DNA from: JALONH01 sp046329235
GTDB taxonomy: Bacteria > Bacteroidota > Bacteroidia > Cytophagales > Cytophagaceae
NCBI GenBank assembly: GCA_046329235.1
Contig: JAXLVA010000001.1
Coordinates: 930,001-994,000, forward strand
DNA length: 64,000 nt
Direction: 5' to 3'
How positions within the stretch are numbered: the stretch's first letter is position 1; each line of letters begins with the position of its first letter. The notes beneath the pieces were generated by a model, which saw only the letters and a list, made by a program, of their open reading frames with translations, did not search any database and was not told the origin of the DNA. A program made the position numbers and the translations under genes. Shown one piece after another: positions 1 to 9,898 of this stretch.

Positions 1-2406
1 ACGGGAACTGGACTTACTTATCAGTGGAGAAACGGAACTTCCAATATTGCTTCAGCAACCGGTTCTTCTTATACAGCTACTGCTGCCGGTTCTTATAATG
101 TAATTGTAACGAATGCGTCAAACTGTTCAACTACATCGACTAATACAACAGTAACTGTTAATGCTTTACCTACAGCAACGATTACAACTACCACTCCAAC
201 GACCTTCTGTCAAGGTGGAAGTGTTGTATTAAATGCTAATACAGGGACAGGCTTGACTTATCAGTGGAGAAACGGAACTACGAACATTGCCACTGCAACT
301 AGTGCAACTTATACAGCAACAAATGCCGGTTCTTATAATGTGATTGTAACGAATGCATCAACATGTTCAACTACATCCACGAATACCACGGTAACAGTAA
401 ACACTCTTCCTGCAGCAACAGTCACAGCGGGTGGTGTTACTACTTTCTGCCAAGGTGGTAGTGTGGTACTAAGTGCGAACACCGGAACTGGACTTACTTA
501 CCAGTGGAGAAATGGAACTACGAACATTGCAATAGCCACTAGTTCTTCTTACACAGCAACAACAGCCGGTTCTTATAATGTGATTGTTACGAATGCTTCC
601 AACTGTTCAACTACCTCCACTAGTACAACGGTAACAGTAAATGCTCTTCCTGCAGCAACCGTAACAGCGGGTGGTGCTACGACCTTCTGTCAAGGTGGTA
701 GTGTGGTACTAAGTGCTAATACAGGAACTGGTTTAACGTATCAATGGAGAAACGGAACTACGAATATTGCAACTGCCACTGGTGCAACTTATACTGCTAC
801 TACTGCCGGTTCTTACAATGTGATTGTAACGAATGCATCTACATGTTCAGCTACCTCGACTAATACAACGGTTACGGTAAACGCTCTTCCAACAGCAACA
901 ATTACAACTAGTACTCCTACTACTTTCTGTCAAGGTGGAAGTGTGGTGCTGAGTGCTAATACAGGAACAGGTTTAACCTATCAATGGAGAAATGGAACTT
1001 CGAACATTGCAACTGCAACAGGTGCAACTTATACTGCAACGACAGTAGGAGATTATAATGTAGTAGTTACTTCAGGTAACTGTACTGCTACATCCACGAA
1101 TACCACGGTAACAGTAAATACTCTTCCTACAGCAACGATTACAACTACCACTCCAACGACCTTCTGTCAAGGTGGAAGTGTGGTGCTAAGTGCCAACACC
1201 GGAACAGGTTTAACGTATCAGTGGAGAAATGGAACTTCGAACATTGCTTCGGCAACTGGTTCAACTTATACAGCTAATTCTTCAGGGAACTATAATGTGA
1301 TTGTTAGCTCCGGCAACTGTTCAGCTACATCGACTAGTACAACGGTAACAGTGAATGCTCCGATAAGCGTATCGGTTACTCCTAATGGTATACAAACCTT
1401 AGTTCCATCTCAACCTATTACCCTAACGGCGACTACTTCTGCTACCGGTGTTACCTATACCTGGTACAATGGTACATCGGTGGTAGGAAGTAATGCTTCT
1501 ACCTTATCGGTAACTACCGCAGGTAACTACAGTGTTCAAATCACCAATGGTACTTGTCAGGCTACTTCGAATACCGTTAGTGTAGTAAATGCTAATGCTC
1601 CACTGGTTAGTATGATATCACCAACCAACAATGGAACTGCTATCGCACCTGCTACCATCATCCTAGAAGCTCAAGCAACTGACTCTGATGGTTCCATTAC
1701 TAAAGTAGAGTTCTATCAAAACAATGTTAAAGTAGGTGAAGGCACTGGAACTACTTCCTACCAATATACTTTAACCAACGTAGCTCAAGGTGCTTATACC
1801 TTCTATGCAGTAGCCACCGATAACAGTGGATTACAAACCACTTCAGCAAGTGTAAACTTCACAGTAGGAGTAAATCAATCACCAATAGTAAACACCTTCA
1901 CGGCTACCTATAACCAACCGACACCTGGAAGTTCTTCCACTGGTAGTATCGATATCGCTGTAAATGCACAAGATCCGGAAGGTGGAGCCTTGACAGTAGA
2001 AATCTATGATGGTACTACTTTACTTACTACTTTAACCAATGCTCCCTATACTTACACGTACAACAATCCAAGTGTAGGAACACATGATATTGTAGTAAAA
2101 GTAAAAGACTCAGAAGGAAATGAGGTAACACAAACACAAAGTGTAACGGTTTTACCTGCTTCTACCCCAACACTATCAGCCAACTCTTTACAAGTAACGT
2201 ATTATCCGAATCCATACAGAGAAGTGATCACCATCGAAGGAGAAGGTACCATGGATTACATTGTTCAGGATATGAGAGGACATGAAGTGGAGAGAGGAAC
2301 CATCAATACCATCGGACAAGTCGGAGCTAATCTACCGGCAGCACAATACATCGTCATTCTACAGAATCAAGATAAGCGAAGCATTATCAAAATTGAAAAG
2401 CAGTAA
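1..2406 (+). CDS. Giant secreted repeat protein, C-terminal part, with T9SS sorting domain (5' end outside window)
   Basis: The frame is open from base 1, so the start lies upstream; 801 residues are visible. Roughly residues 1-455 are six Ig/PKD-like repeats of 79-80 residues. The word TGTGLTYQWRNGT recurs at bases 1, 241, 481, 721, 961 and 1198. Each repeat has a Cys in 'TFCQGG' and one in 'NCS/TCS', which could form a disulfide. A divergent Ig-like module follows, then two bacterial Ig-type modules ('SPTNNGTAIAPA...', 'DPEGGALTVEIYDG'). The last ~80 residues are a type A T9SS C-terminal domain with 'YYPNPYREV'. Such proteins are exported by T9SS and held at the cell surface or released; adhesion is the usual inference. 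No catalytic domain is visible here. The repeats are nearly identical at the DNA level, so copy number may vary or be collapsed by assembly. Confidence 0.85.
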   Translation, partial: TGTGLTYQWRNGTSNIASATGSSYTATAAGSYNVIVTNASNCSTTSTNTTVTVNALPTATITTTTPTTFCQGGSVVLNANTGTGLTYQWRNGTTNIATATSATYTATNAGSYNVIVTNASTCSTTSTNTTVTVNTLPAATVTAGGVTTFCQGGSVVLSANTGTGLTYQWRNGTTNIAIATSSSYTATTAGSYNVIVTNASNCSTTSTSTTVTVNALPAATVTAGGATTFCQGGSVVLSANTGTGLTYQWRNGTTNIATATGATYTATTAGSYNVIVTNASTCSATSTNTTVTVNALPTATITTSTPTTFCQGGSVVLSANTGTGLTYQWRNGTSNIATATGATYTATTVGDYNVVVTSGNCTATSTNTTVTVNTLPTATITTTTPTTFCQGGSVVLSANTGTGLTYQWRNGTSNIASATGSTYTANSSGNYNVIVSSGNCSATSTSTTVTVNAPISVSVTPNGIQTLVPSQPITLTATTSATGVTYTWYNGTSVVGSNASTLSVTTAGNYSVQITNGTCQATSNTVSVVNANAPLVSMISPTNNGTAIAPATIILEAQATDSDGSITKVEFYQNNVKVGEGTGTTSYQYTLTNVAQGAYTFYAVATDNSGLQTTSASVNFTVGVNQSPIVNTFTATYNQPTPGSSSTGSIDIAVNAQDPEGGALTVEIYDGTTLLTTLTNAPYTYTYNNPSVGTHDIVVKVKDSEGNEVTQTQSVTVLPASTPTLSANSLQVTYYPNPYREVITIEGEGTMDYIVQDMRGHEVERGTINTIGQVGANLPAAQYIVILQNQDKRSIIKIEKQ

Positions 2407-2425
2407 TCTACTTTTCAACTAAATA

Positions 2426-2464
2426 AAAAGACCTTGCTAATAGATATTAGCAAGGTCTTTTTTT
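2426..2464. terminator. Bidirectional intrinsic terminator between the repeat protein gene and purL
   Basis: A 15-bp stem (2426-2440 with 2447-2461) carries an A-run on the left and a T-run on the right, so it can end transcription from both converging genes. Confidence 0.85.
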
Positions 2465-2483
2465 ATCATGTTATTTAAAATTA

Positions 2484-5400
2484 TTATGGATGTTGTTCAA
2501 TCCATTTACGTGCGTTCACAAAGGCTTCTAACCATGGTGTACAATCTTGTTTCTTACGATCTACAGGATAGTATGCATTTTGCCATGGGAAGATAGCACG
2601 CTCTAAGTGTGGCATCATCGCTAAGTGACGACCATCTTTACTTACAATACCTGCCGTGTTGTATGGAGAACCATTCGGGTTAGCTGGATATGTAGAATGA
2701 GTATATTGAACTGCAATTTGATAATGATCTTGAGCGTATGGTAAGTGGAATTGACCTTCACCGTGTGCAACCCAGATACCTACCGTTGAGCCGGCTAGGG
2801 ATTGTAACATCACAGAGTTAGTAGCAGGAATAGTTACGTTTAAGAAGATAGATTCAAACTTGCCTGATTTGTTATGTAACATCTTAGGCTTTTCAGCATG
2901 TTCCGGATACACTAATCCTAATTCTACCATCAACTGACAACCGTTACAAACACCTAATGATAGTGTGTTTGGACGTGCATAGAAATTATCTAAAGCCTTT
3001 TTAGCTTTTTCATTGTATAAGAAAGCTCCCGCCCAACCTTTAGCAGAACCTAATACATCCGAATTAGAGAAACCACCTACAAACACAATCATTTGAACGT
3101 CGCTTAAATCTTCTCTACCGGTGATTAAGTCGGTCATGTGTACGTCTTTTACATCAAAACCTGCTAACCATAAAGAGTAAGCCATTTCTCTGTCGCCGTT
3201 CACACCTTTCTCACGAATGATCGCTGCCTTCGCTTTAGCAGTTGCCGTTCTATCCGGAGAAATTCCGTAAGCCGCAAAGCTACCATTGAAAGACGCAGGG
3301 AAGGAATATTGAATAGCATGTTTTTCATACGACTCAAAACGCTCTTTAGCTAATTCAGGTTTTGTTTGTTTCGTATCTAACAAGTAAGATGTTTTATACC
3401 AAAGCTTACGTAAAGAAGGAATGTCTAAAGTATAAGTAGTGTTTAATAACACCACGTCCATTTGATTGGATGCTTGAACCGTACCGATAACTGCAGCACC
3501 TACCGATTGAGTAGCTAAGTAGTTCTGTACTTTTTCTACATCGGCTACTTGAATTACTAATGCTGGGTTTTCCGCAAATAGACAAGTAACAATATCGTTT
3601 TCTCCTAGGCTGTCTAATTCGATTTTAGCACCTACGTTGGATTCAGCAAAACACATTTCTAATAAAGTAGTTGCTAAACCACCGGTGGACACATCGTGAC
3701 CGGCTAAGATTAATTCGTCTTTTAATAAATATTGAACTGCTTCGAATACACGAACTACATATTCGGTGTCTAATACATCCGGACAAGTATCACCTAAGGT
3801 GTTGGTTACTTGCGCTAGGGCAGAACCACCTAAAGATAAAGTAGCAGAACTTAAGTCAATGTATAATAAACTTGTTCCTGCCTTCGGTTGTAAGTTGGGA
3901 GTAACTTGTTTACGAATATCACTCACTTCACCGGAAGCAGATATAATCACTGTACCGGGTGAATAAACAACCCCGTCTTTATATTTTTGAGTCATCGACA
4001 AAGAGTCTTTCCCTGTAGGGATATTTACTCCTAAGTCAACAGCAAAATCACTTACTGCTTCTACGGCTTCGTATAAACGTGCATCTTCACCTTTGTTTTT
4101 ACAAGGCCACATCCAGTTAGCACTTAAGGATAAACCTTCGATGCCACTTTCAATTGGAGCAAACACAATGTTCGCTAATGCTTCTGTGATAGCCACACGA
4201 GAACCCGCCGCTGCATCAATCAATGCTACCGCAGGAGCATGTCCTAAAGCTGTTGCTACACCACTTTTCCCACGATAATCTAAAGCCATGGTTCCGTAAT
4301 TGCTTAAAGGCAATTGTAAAGAACCTACGGTTTGTTGTTGTGCTACTTTACCTGTAACGGAACGGTCAACTTTGTTTGTTAACCAATCTTTACAAGCAAC
4401 CGCTTCTAATTGAAGAACCGCCTCTAAATATTTTTTCCAATCTTCTGATTTGTATTTTACCGCTTGGTACTCATTCGCTACCGTTTCATCTTTTATGATA
4501 GCCTTCGGAGGATTACCAAAGAAGTCTTCTAGTTGTAAGTCGATAGGTTTGATACCGGAAGTAGAGGATTCAAATGTAAACTGATGATCACCTTTGATAT
4601 CACCTACAACGTATAACGGAGCACGTTCTCTGTCAGCTACACGTTTTAAAGTTTCAATATCTTTTTCTTGAATCACTAAGCCCATACGTTCTTGTGATTC
4701 ATTACCGATGATTTCTTTTGCAGAAAGAGTAGGGTCACCTACAGGTAATTTATCTAGATCAATTTTACCACCGCTCGCTTCAACTAATTCGGATAAACAG
4801 TTTAAGTGTCCACCCGCACCGTGATCGTGAATTGATACGATAGGGTTTTCACCGCTCTCCATCATCGCACGAATCGCGTTGTATACACGTTTCTGCATTT
4901 CAGGGTTAGAACGTTGAATCGCGTTTAATTCAATCGCGGAGTGAAGTTCACCTGTATCTAATGATGATACCGCACTACCACCCATACCGATGCGGTAGTT
5001 ATCACCACCCATCACTACGATTTTATCACCTAGCTTAGGAGTGTTTTTCTTAGCGTCTTTTAAAACACCATAACCCACACCACCTGCAAGCATGATTACT
5101 TTATCAAATCCAAAACGTTTACCGTTTTCTTGATGTTCAAAAGTGTAAACAGAACCATTGATTAATGGCTGTCCAAATTTATTTCCGAAATCAGAAGCTC
5201 CATTAGAAGCTTTGATTAAGATATCCATTGGAGTTTGGTATAACCAATTTCTTTCCGGCATACCGTTTTCCCATGTTCTATCTTTTTCTAAACGAGAATA
5301 AGACGTCATGTACACAGCCGTACCAGCAAGAGGAGCACTGCCCACACCACCGGCAATACGGTCACGAATCTCACCACCCGCACCGGTAGCAGCACCGTTG

Positions 5401-6170
5401 AATGGTTCTACCGTAGTAGGGAAGTTGTGTGTTTCTGCTTTTAAGGATAAAACAGATTCTACTTGTTTGGTTGTAAACCAATCGGCTTTGTCTTGTGTCG
5501 CCGGAGCAAATTGCTCCATCGATGGACCTTTAGTGAACGATACGTTATCCTTGTAGGCTGAAACAATCTTGTTAGGATTTTCTTCAGAGGTACGACGAAT
5601 CATTTTGAATAGAGAAGATTCTTTCTCTACACCGTCAATTATGAAACGACCGTTGAATATTTTATGACGACAGTGTTCAGAGTTTACTTGAGAGAAACCA
5701 AACACTTCAGAGTCGGTTAGGGAGCGACCAATCTTTTTAGCTACCGATTCTAAGTAAGCTATTTCTTCTGAACTTAAAGCTAGACCTTCTGCTTGATTGA
5801 AGGCAGTGATGTCTTCAATGTTTCTAATCGATTCTGGCTTGATATCAATTTGGAAGATACTTTGATCTAAACCTTCATAGATTACTTCCAGCATTTTATC
5901 ATGTGCTGCATTTTTGGATTCTACTTTTTCAAAAGCTTCGATTCGAACAATACCCGAGATACCCATGTTCTGAGTTATTTCTACTGCGTTGGTCGACCAA
6001 GGTGTAATCATTTCCTTGCGAGGACCTTTGTAGAAACCTGAAAGTTTACTGTCGGTTGAAACTTTACCATCCAGTAACCATTCTAATTTTGGATATTCAG
6101 AAGTTGGGAGTGAACTCTTGGATTGTACGGCGTAGATCGTACCTGCTTTGCTAATTGCGAAAATAATCAT
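2484..6170 (-). CDS. purL: Phosphoribosylformylglycinamidine synthase, single-chain type
   Basis: This enzyme converts FGAR, ATP and glutamine to FGAM, the fourth step of purine synthesis, in the cytoplasm. At 1228 residues it has the usual length of the large single-chain form. The N-terminal region is followed by the two FGAM synthase halves, with 'AETHNFPTTVEPFNGAATGAGGEIRD' near residue 240. A C-terminal PurQ-like glutaminase domain carries the nucleophile Cys in 'GVCNGCQ' near residue 1075 and the His-Glu pair in 'MMPHLERA'. The gene stands alone, facing the repeat protein gene and diverging from the GH74 gene. A TAnnTTTG element lies 25-32 bases upstream of the ATG. Every ORF seen opposite this gene is a shadow. 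Confidence 0.97.
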   Translation of the reverse strand: MIIFAISKAGTIYAVQSKSSLPTSEYPKLEWLLDGKVSTDSKLSGFYKGPRKEMITPWSTNAVEITQNMGISGIVRIEAFEKVESKNAAHDKMLEVIYEGLDQSIFQIDIKPESIRNIEDITAFNQAEGLALSSEEIAYLESVAKKIGRSLTDSEVFGFSQVNSEHCRHKIFNGRFIIDGVEKESSLFKMIRRTSEENPNKIVSAYKDNVSFTKGPSMEQFAPATQDKADWFTTKQVESVLSLKAETHNFPTTVEPFNGAATGAGGEIRDRIAGGVGSAPLAGTAVYMTSYSRLEKDRTWENGMPERNWLYQTPMDILIKASNGASDFGNKFGQPLINGSVYTFEHQENGKRFGFDKVIMLAGGVGYGVLKDAKKNTPKLGDKIVVMGGDNYRIGMGGSAVSSLDTGELHSAIELNAIQRSNPEMQKRVYNAIRAMMESGENPIVSIHDHGAGGHLNCLSELVEASGGKIDLDKLPVGDPTLSAKEIIGNESQERMGLVIQEKDIETLKRVADRERAPLYVVGDIKGDHQFTFESSTSGIKPIDLQLEDFFGNPPKAIIKDETVANEYQAVKYKSEDWKKYLEAVLQLEAVACKDWLTNKVDRSVTGKVAQQQTVGSLQLPLSNYGTMALDYRGKSGVATALGHAPAVALIDAAAGSRVAITEALANIVFAPIESGIEGLSLSANWMWPCKNKGEDARLYEAVEAVSDFAVDLGVNIPTGKDSLSMTQKYKDGVVYSPGTVIISASGEVSDIRKQVTPNLQPKAGTSLLYIDLSSATLSLGGSALAQVTNTLGDTCPDVLDTEYVVRVFEAVQYLLKDELILAGHDVSTGGLATTLLEMCFAESNVGAKIELDSLGENDIVTCLFAENPALVIQVADVEKVQNYLATQSVGAAVIGTVQASNQMDVVLLNTTYTLDIPSLRKLWYKTSYLLDTKQTKPELAKERFESYEKHAIQYSFPASFNGSFAAYGISPDRTATAKAKAAIIREKGVNGDREMAYSLWLAGFDVKDVHMTDLITGREDLSDVQMIVFVGGFSNSDVLGSAKGWAGAFLYNEKAKKALDNFYARPNTLSLGVCNGCQLMVELGLVYPEHAEKPKMLHNKSGKFESIFLNVTIPATNSVMLQSLAGSTVGIWVAHGEGQFHLPYAQDHYQIAVQYTHSTYPANPNGSPYNTAGIVSKDGRHLAMMPHLERAIFPWQNAYYPVDRKKQDCTPWLEAFVNARKWIEQHP

Positions 6171-6194
6171 GAATAAGCCTTTAAATTCAGGCTA

Positions 6195-6202
6195 CAAAGA
6201 TA
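6195..6202 (-). promoter_or_regulatory. Candidate -7 element for purL
   Basis: The minus strand reads TATCTTTG, a full match to the Bacteroidota -7 consensus TAnnTTTG, 25 bases upstream of the purL ATG. No clear -33 TTTG is seen at the normal spacing. Confidence 0.5.
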
Positions 6203-6350
6203 AGGGATGATATGGGAAAATGGTAATTTTTTAAGACTAGCCTAGGTAATTCATTTTAAATATTTTCCACAAAAAAAGTACATCAAACTCGTTACTTTCT
6301 GTATTCGTCGATTGTTTTATAAAAAGGATAATTCTAAGAAATTATTTAAT

Positions 6351-6358
6351 TATATTTG
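6351..6358 (+). promoter_or_regulatory. Candidate -7 element for the GH74-type gene
   Basis: TATATTTG fits TAnnTTTG, 26 bases before the ATG at 6385. No convincing -33 element was found. Confidence 0.5.
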
Positions 6359-6384
6359 CATAACTACCTACTACTACTCAACTT

Positions 6385-9099
6385 ATGTTAACCTATTCTA
6401 AATCAGTTGTCAAACTGCTGATTTCTGCTGTTTTTATTTTTACTGCAGGTTTTTTACCCGCACAAGTGACCTACAATTGGTCAAATGTAGAAATCATTGC
6501 CGGTGGATATGTAACCGGATTCGTCTATCACCCTACAGCAAGTGGTGTGGCTTATCTTAGAACAGATATTGGTGGAGCCTACCGTTTTAATTCCACAGGG
6601 CAAGTTTGGGAACCTATGACCGACTTATTTTCTGCTACGGATTGGAATATGATGGGAATAGAAAGTATTGCCATTGATCCTACCAATTCCAATATCGTTT
6701 ATATGGCTTGTGGAACCTATGCCTACAACAATTGGGCTGGTAATGGAGCTATCTTTCGTTCAACAGATAAAGGCGTAACTTGGACTCGTACCAATTTATC
6801 GTTCAAGTTAGGTGCCAATGAAAATGGTCGTGGAATGGGCGAACGCTTAATGGTGGATCCTAATTCTCCGAATATTTTATATTTAGGTACTCGTCAAAAT
6901 GGCTTATGGAAAAGTACCAACTCCGGTACTACTTGGTCACAAGTAACGAGTTTTCCTTCCATATCAACTCCTACGGATGTAGGCTTAGGTTTTGTAGTAA
7001 TAGATAAGGCGTCTGCTACTGCAGGAAACCCTTCTCAAACGATTTATGTGGGAGTGGCTACAGCATCCGGTAATAATTTATATAAAACTACGAATGGAGG
7101 TACTTCTTGGACTGCCATTACCGGTGGCCCTTCCGGTATGATGCCTCATCGTGCCGTATTAACTTCTTCTACGAATATGTTCTTAACTTATTCGGATGGA
7201 GCTGGTCCTAATGGTATCACAAATGGGGTAGTAGTGAAATTAAATCCATCAACGAGTGCATGGACTACTTTGAAAACCCAAGACATCATGGGTGGGTATG
7301 CCGGTTTAGCGGTGGATCCAACTAATCCAAGCATTATCATGGTGGGAACTATTTGTCGTTGGTGGCCTCATGATGAAGTGTATCGTTCTACGGATGGTGG
7401 TTCAACTTGGAAAGCAGTAGGCGTTGGAACATTAACTCCGACGGTTGGTAATATTTCTCGCTCGGCAGCGGTATCTCCTTATTTGCGTTGGGGAGCAGCT
7501 GATGATGCTGCGTTAACTACAGGTAATTGGGTTAGTGCTATGGCTTTTGATCCATTTAATACGAACAAAGTAGTATATGGAACGGGCGCTACTGTATGGG
7601 GTTCTGATAATATTAAAAATATTGATGTCGGAGGAAATATCTTGTGGACCGTAAAAGGTAAAGGCGTAGAAGAGACGGCTGTTTTGGATATTAAAAGTCC
7701 GAATGCCGGTCCTTATCTGTTAAGTGGTTTAGGTGACGTTGCCGGCTTTATTCATAATGATATTCATGTATCTCCTCCGCAAGGAATGATAGACCCTTCG
7801 TATAAGAATATTGAGTCAGTTGACTTTGCTGAATTGTTGCCATCTAAGATGGTCATCATCGGACATGATTATACACCTACTTACTTTGGTAGTTATTCTA
7901 CTAACTCCGGTGCTACGTGGACAAAGTTTCCTACGATTCCTTCCGGTGCTACGGATGGAATGATTTCTTTGAGTGCGAATGGTAGTACCATCATTTGGGC
8001 TCCGAATAATCTTACGCCTCATAGAAGTACGAATAATGGTGCGTCGTGGACTGCTGTGAATGGCATCGGTGGTACGGCTACTATGGTTTCGGATAAAGTG
8101 AACTCCAATAAATTTTATGCTATTAGAAACAATGTACTTTATAGAAGTACAGATGCCGGTGTCAACTTTTCTGCCGGAGCTTCTTTAAGTTTTTCCGGTT
8201 CTAATAAATTAAAAACGGTTCCCGGTTTTGAAAATCATATTTGGGTTCCTGCGAATGACGGAATGTATCGCTCTACTGATGGTGGTGTCACATTTACTAA
8301 AATAACTACCGGACCACAATATGTAGCTACATTAGGTTTTGGTAAAAATGCAACCGGACAATCCTATCCTGCAATTTATTATATAGGTACCAATAGCGGA
8401 CAATACGGTATCTTCCGTTCTATTGATCAAGGTGCTACTTGGGTACGTATCAATGATGATTTGCATCAGTTTGGAAACATTGGTAGAGAAATCACCGGTG
8501 ACCCACGTGTTTACGGACGTGTGTACTTAGCTTCTAATGGACGTGGAGTAATCGTTGGAGAAGATCAATCGCCGTTGCCGGTAGATGTATTAGACTTTTA
8601 TGCGTCACAACAAAATAGTGTTACTACATTTAATTGGTCTGTTGCAAATGAAATAGGGATTGATTACTACGAAGTACAATACGCTTCCAATCCTAATGCA
8701 TCGGAATGGTCTACAGTAGATGTAGTAACAGCTACCAATACAGGAGGAGTGAAGCAGTACCAATCTATTTTGATGAACGCGAAGGAAGGTTACTATCGTT
8801 TAATAACAAATGAAAAGGATGGCGCTAAAGGAATGGTTTATGTTTCAACTAACTCTTCGGAAGAAATACATGTACGATTATATCCTAATCCTGCATCCAA
8901 AGGTGATGCATGGTATGTGCGATGGGACGTGCCTATAACTTCAGCACGCGTGAAAGTATATTCAGCTTTAGGTAATATAGTATTTGACCAAGTAGTAGAA
9001 AATAATTCATCTATTCCTACTAACTTAAGCAGCGGACATTATTCTGTAGTGATACAAACGGACGCTTTCTTAGAGAGACAAACCTTGATAGTAGAGTAG
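6385..9099 (+). CDS. Secreted GH74-type glycosidase (xyloglucanase-like) with T9SS sorting domain
   Basis: A 904-residue protein with a signal peptide (about residues 1-26, ending 'FLPAQ'). The body is a tandem beta-propeller with BNR/sortilin-like repeats ('STDGGSTW', 'STNSGTTW', 'TTNGGTSW'). The start 'YNWSNVEIIAGGYVTGFVYHP' and 'RTDIGGAYR' are typical of GH74 endo-xyloglucanases. In that family the catalytic pair is an Asp in 'TDIGGAYR' (here Asp61) and an Asp in a 'GDxxGF' motif (here 'GLGDVAGF', Asp451), so both look present. After the propeller ends ('GRGVIVGEDQ') comes a linker domain, then a T9SS C-terminal domain with 'RLYPNPASKG'. The expected substrate is xyloglucan or a related beta-glucan outside the cell. 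No SusC/D-type utilisation genes are adjacent. Specificity is inferred from family likeness only. Confidence 0.85.
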   Translation: MLTYSKSVVKLLISAVFIFTAGFLPAQVTYNWSNVEIIAGGYVTGFVYHPTASGVAYLRTDIGGAYRFNSTGQVWEPMTDLFSATDWNMMGIESIAIDPTNSNIVYMACGTYAYNNWAGNGAIFRSTDKGVTWTRTNLSFKLGANENGRGMGERLMVDPNSPNILYLGTRQNGLWKSTNSGTTWSQVTSFPSISTPTDVGLGFVVIDKASATAGNPSQTIYVGVATASGNNLYKTTNGGTSWTAITGGPSGMMPHRAVLTSSTNMFLTYSDGAGPNGITNGVVVKLNPSTSAWTTLKTQDIMGGYAGLAVDPTNPSIIMVGTICRWWPHDEVYRSTDGGSTWKAVGVGTLTPTVGNISRSAAVSPYLRWGAADDAALTTGNWVSAMAFDPFNTNKVVYGTGATVWGSDNIKNIDVGGNILWTVKGKGVEETAVLDIKSPNAGPYLLSGLGDVAGFIHNDIHVSPPQGMIDPSYKNIESVDFAELLPSKMVIIGHDYTPTYFGSYSTNSGATWTKFPTIPSGATDGMISLSANGSTIIWAPNNLTPHRSTNNGASWTAVNGIGGTATMVSDKVNSNKFYAIRNNVLYRSTDAGVNFSAGASLSFSGSNKLKTVPGFENHIWVPANDGMYRSTDGGVTFTKITTGPQYVATLGFGKNATGQSYPAIYYIGTNSGQYGIFRSIDQGATWVRINDDLHQFGNIGREITGDPRVYGRVYLASNGRGVIVGEDQSPLPVDVLDFYASQQNSVTTFNWSVANEIGIDYYEVQYASNPNASEWSTVDVVTATNTGGVKQYQSILMNAKEGYYRLITNEKDGAKGMVYVSTNSSEEIHVRLYPNPASKGDAWYVRWDVPITSARVKVYSALGNIVFDQVVENNSSIPTNLSSGHYSVVIQTDAFLERQTLIVE

Positions 9100-9114
9100 G
9101 TATTAGTTAGTCTT

Positions 9115-9306
9115 TAGCTGCTAGTCATTAGTATTTAGATAAAAAGTATTAAGTAGGGAGGATTAAGACTAAAAGAATTTATTCATACCTCATAAAAAAA
9201 GCGTCTCGAAATTCGAGACGCTTTTTTGTTTTGATATCTTTCAAAGTAACAAGTCTTTCGATTTAATACTCACTACTCCAGTCTAAATACTAATGACTAG
9301 TAGCTA
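9115..9306. repeat. 25-nt inverted repeat flanking a terminator (TTAG/AGTATTTA-type words)
   Basis: The arm 9115-9139 is the reverse complement of 9282-9306 with one mismatch. Both arms consist of TAGT/CATTAGTATTTAG-like words that recur, degenerate, near 37190-37400 and 38190-38290. The terminator hairpin at 9194-9227 lies between the arms. Confidence 0.7.
9194..9227. terminator. Bidirectional terminator
   Basis: GCGTCTCGA pairs with TCGAGACGC around a 3-nt loop, with an A7 run before and a T6 run after. It serves the GH74-type gene and the converging SUKH-like gene. Confidence 0.85.
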
Positions 9307-9311
9307 ACTAC

Positions 9312-9869
9312 TTAATTACTTCTATTCTCCAACTGTAAATACTCCAGATAAAAATGCCAGAAGGTTCCTTCTTGAACGGCTTCTGAATCTAAATCGTGTA
9401 ATTGTTTGAACAGATATTCCCAATCTTGTTCGGTGAATTTTAATCCATCGCTTTCTTCGTCCGCAAAGCGTTGTACAAACTGATCGTACAAGTACATGAA
9501 GATGGAAAGTTTGTCCAAAGAAGAGTTGATAAACAATTGATCAAAGTCTTCATCTACTTTTATACATGCTACTTGAAAACCGTTCATCGGTTGTAATACT
9601 AACGGGTCTCCGTTTTCATTTTCACCGATAACTAAATAATCGGATAAATCCGGACGCTCTAGATCATATAAATCATCCACACTCACAAATGCAGGGAAGG
9701 CCGAAAGTTGAAATTTTAAATAAGGAGCAGCTTCTTTAGGTAAGCCTACTACGGATAAAAATTCTAATAAATCCATTGGAAGAGGAATCGTGTGTGCGTA
9801 TTGCAACGGAAGTTTATCCATTTCAATTCCTTGTTCTCCCCAATATTTAATGTATTCCTCAACGTTCAT
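9312..9869 (-). CDS. SUKH (SMI1/KNR4)-like protein
   Basis: 185 residues from the ATG at 9869. A longer frame reaches 9941, but the candidate -7 element at 9899-9906 would then lie inside the coding region, so the internal ATG is preferred. The middle resembles the SUKH fold: 'YLVIGENENGDPLVLQP' followed by 'QLFINSSLDKLSIFMYLYDQF', matching the family's 'GxxxxGdp...fvNsSl..fl' pattern. SUKH proteins often act as immunity proteins against secreted toxins or as scaffolds. No toxin gene is adjacent, so a housekeeping or orphan-immunity role cannot be told apart. The gene diverges from gldN. Confidence 0.6.
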   Translation of the reverse strand: MNVEEYIKYWGEQGIEMDKLPLQYAHTIPLPMDLLEFLSVVGLPKEAAPYLKFQLSAFPAFVSVDDLYDLERPDLSDYLVIGENENGDPLVLQPMNGFQVACIKVDEDFDQLFINSSLDKLSIFMYLYDQFVQRFADEESDGLKFTEQDWEYLFKQLHDLDSEAVQEGTFWHFYLEYLQLENRSN

Positions 9870-9898
9870 GATGCTGTGCTTCGTATATCTTGTTCCCT

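Noticed and set aside
1..1365. Regular 240-base repeats as a CRISPR-like array
   Set aside because: The repeats are in one open reading frame and code for Ig-like domains ahead of a T9SS sorting domain.
3766..5556. Several plus-strand ORFs within purL
   Set aside because: They are frame shadows of a fully conserved enzyme and have no start signals.
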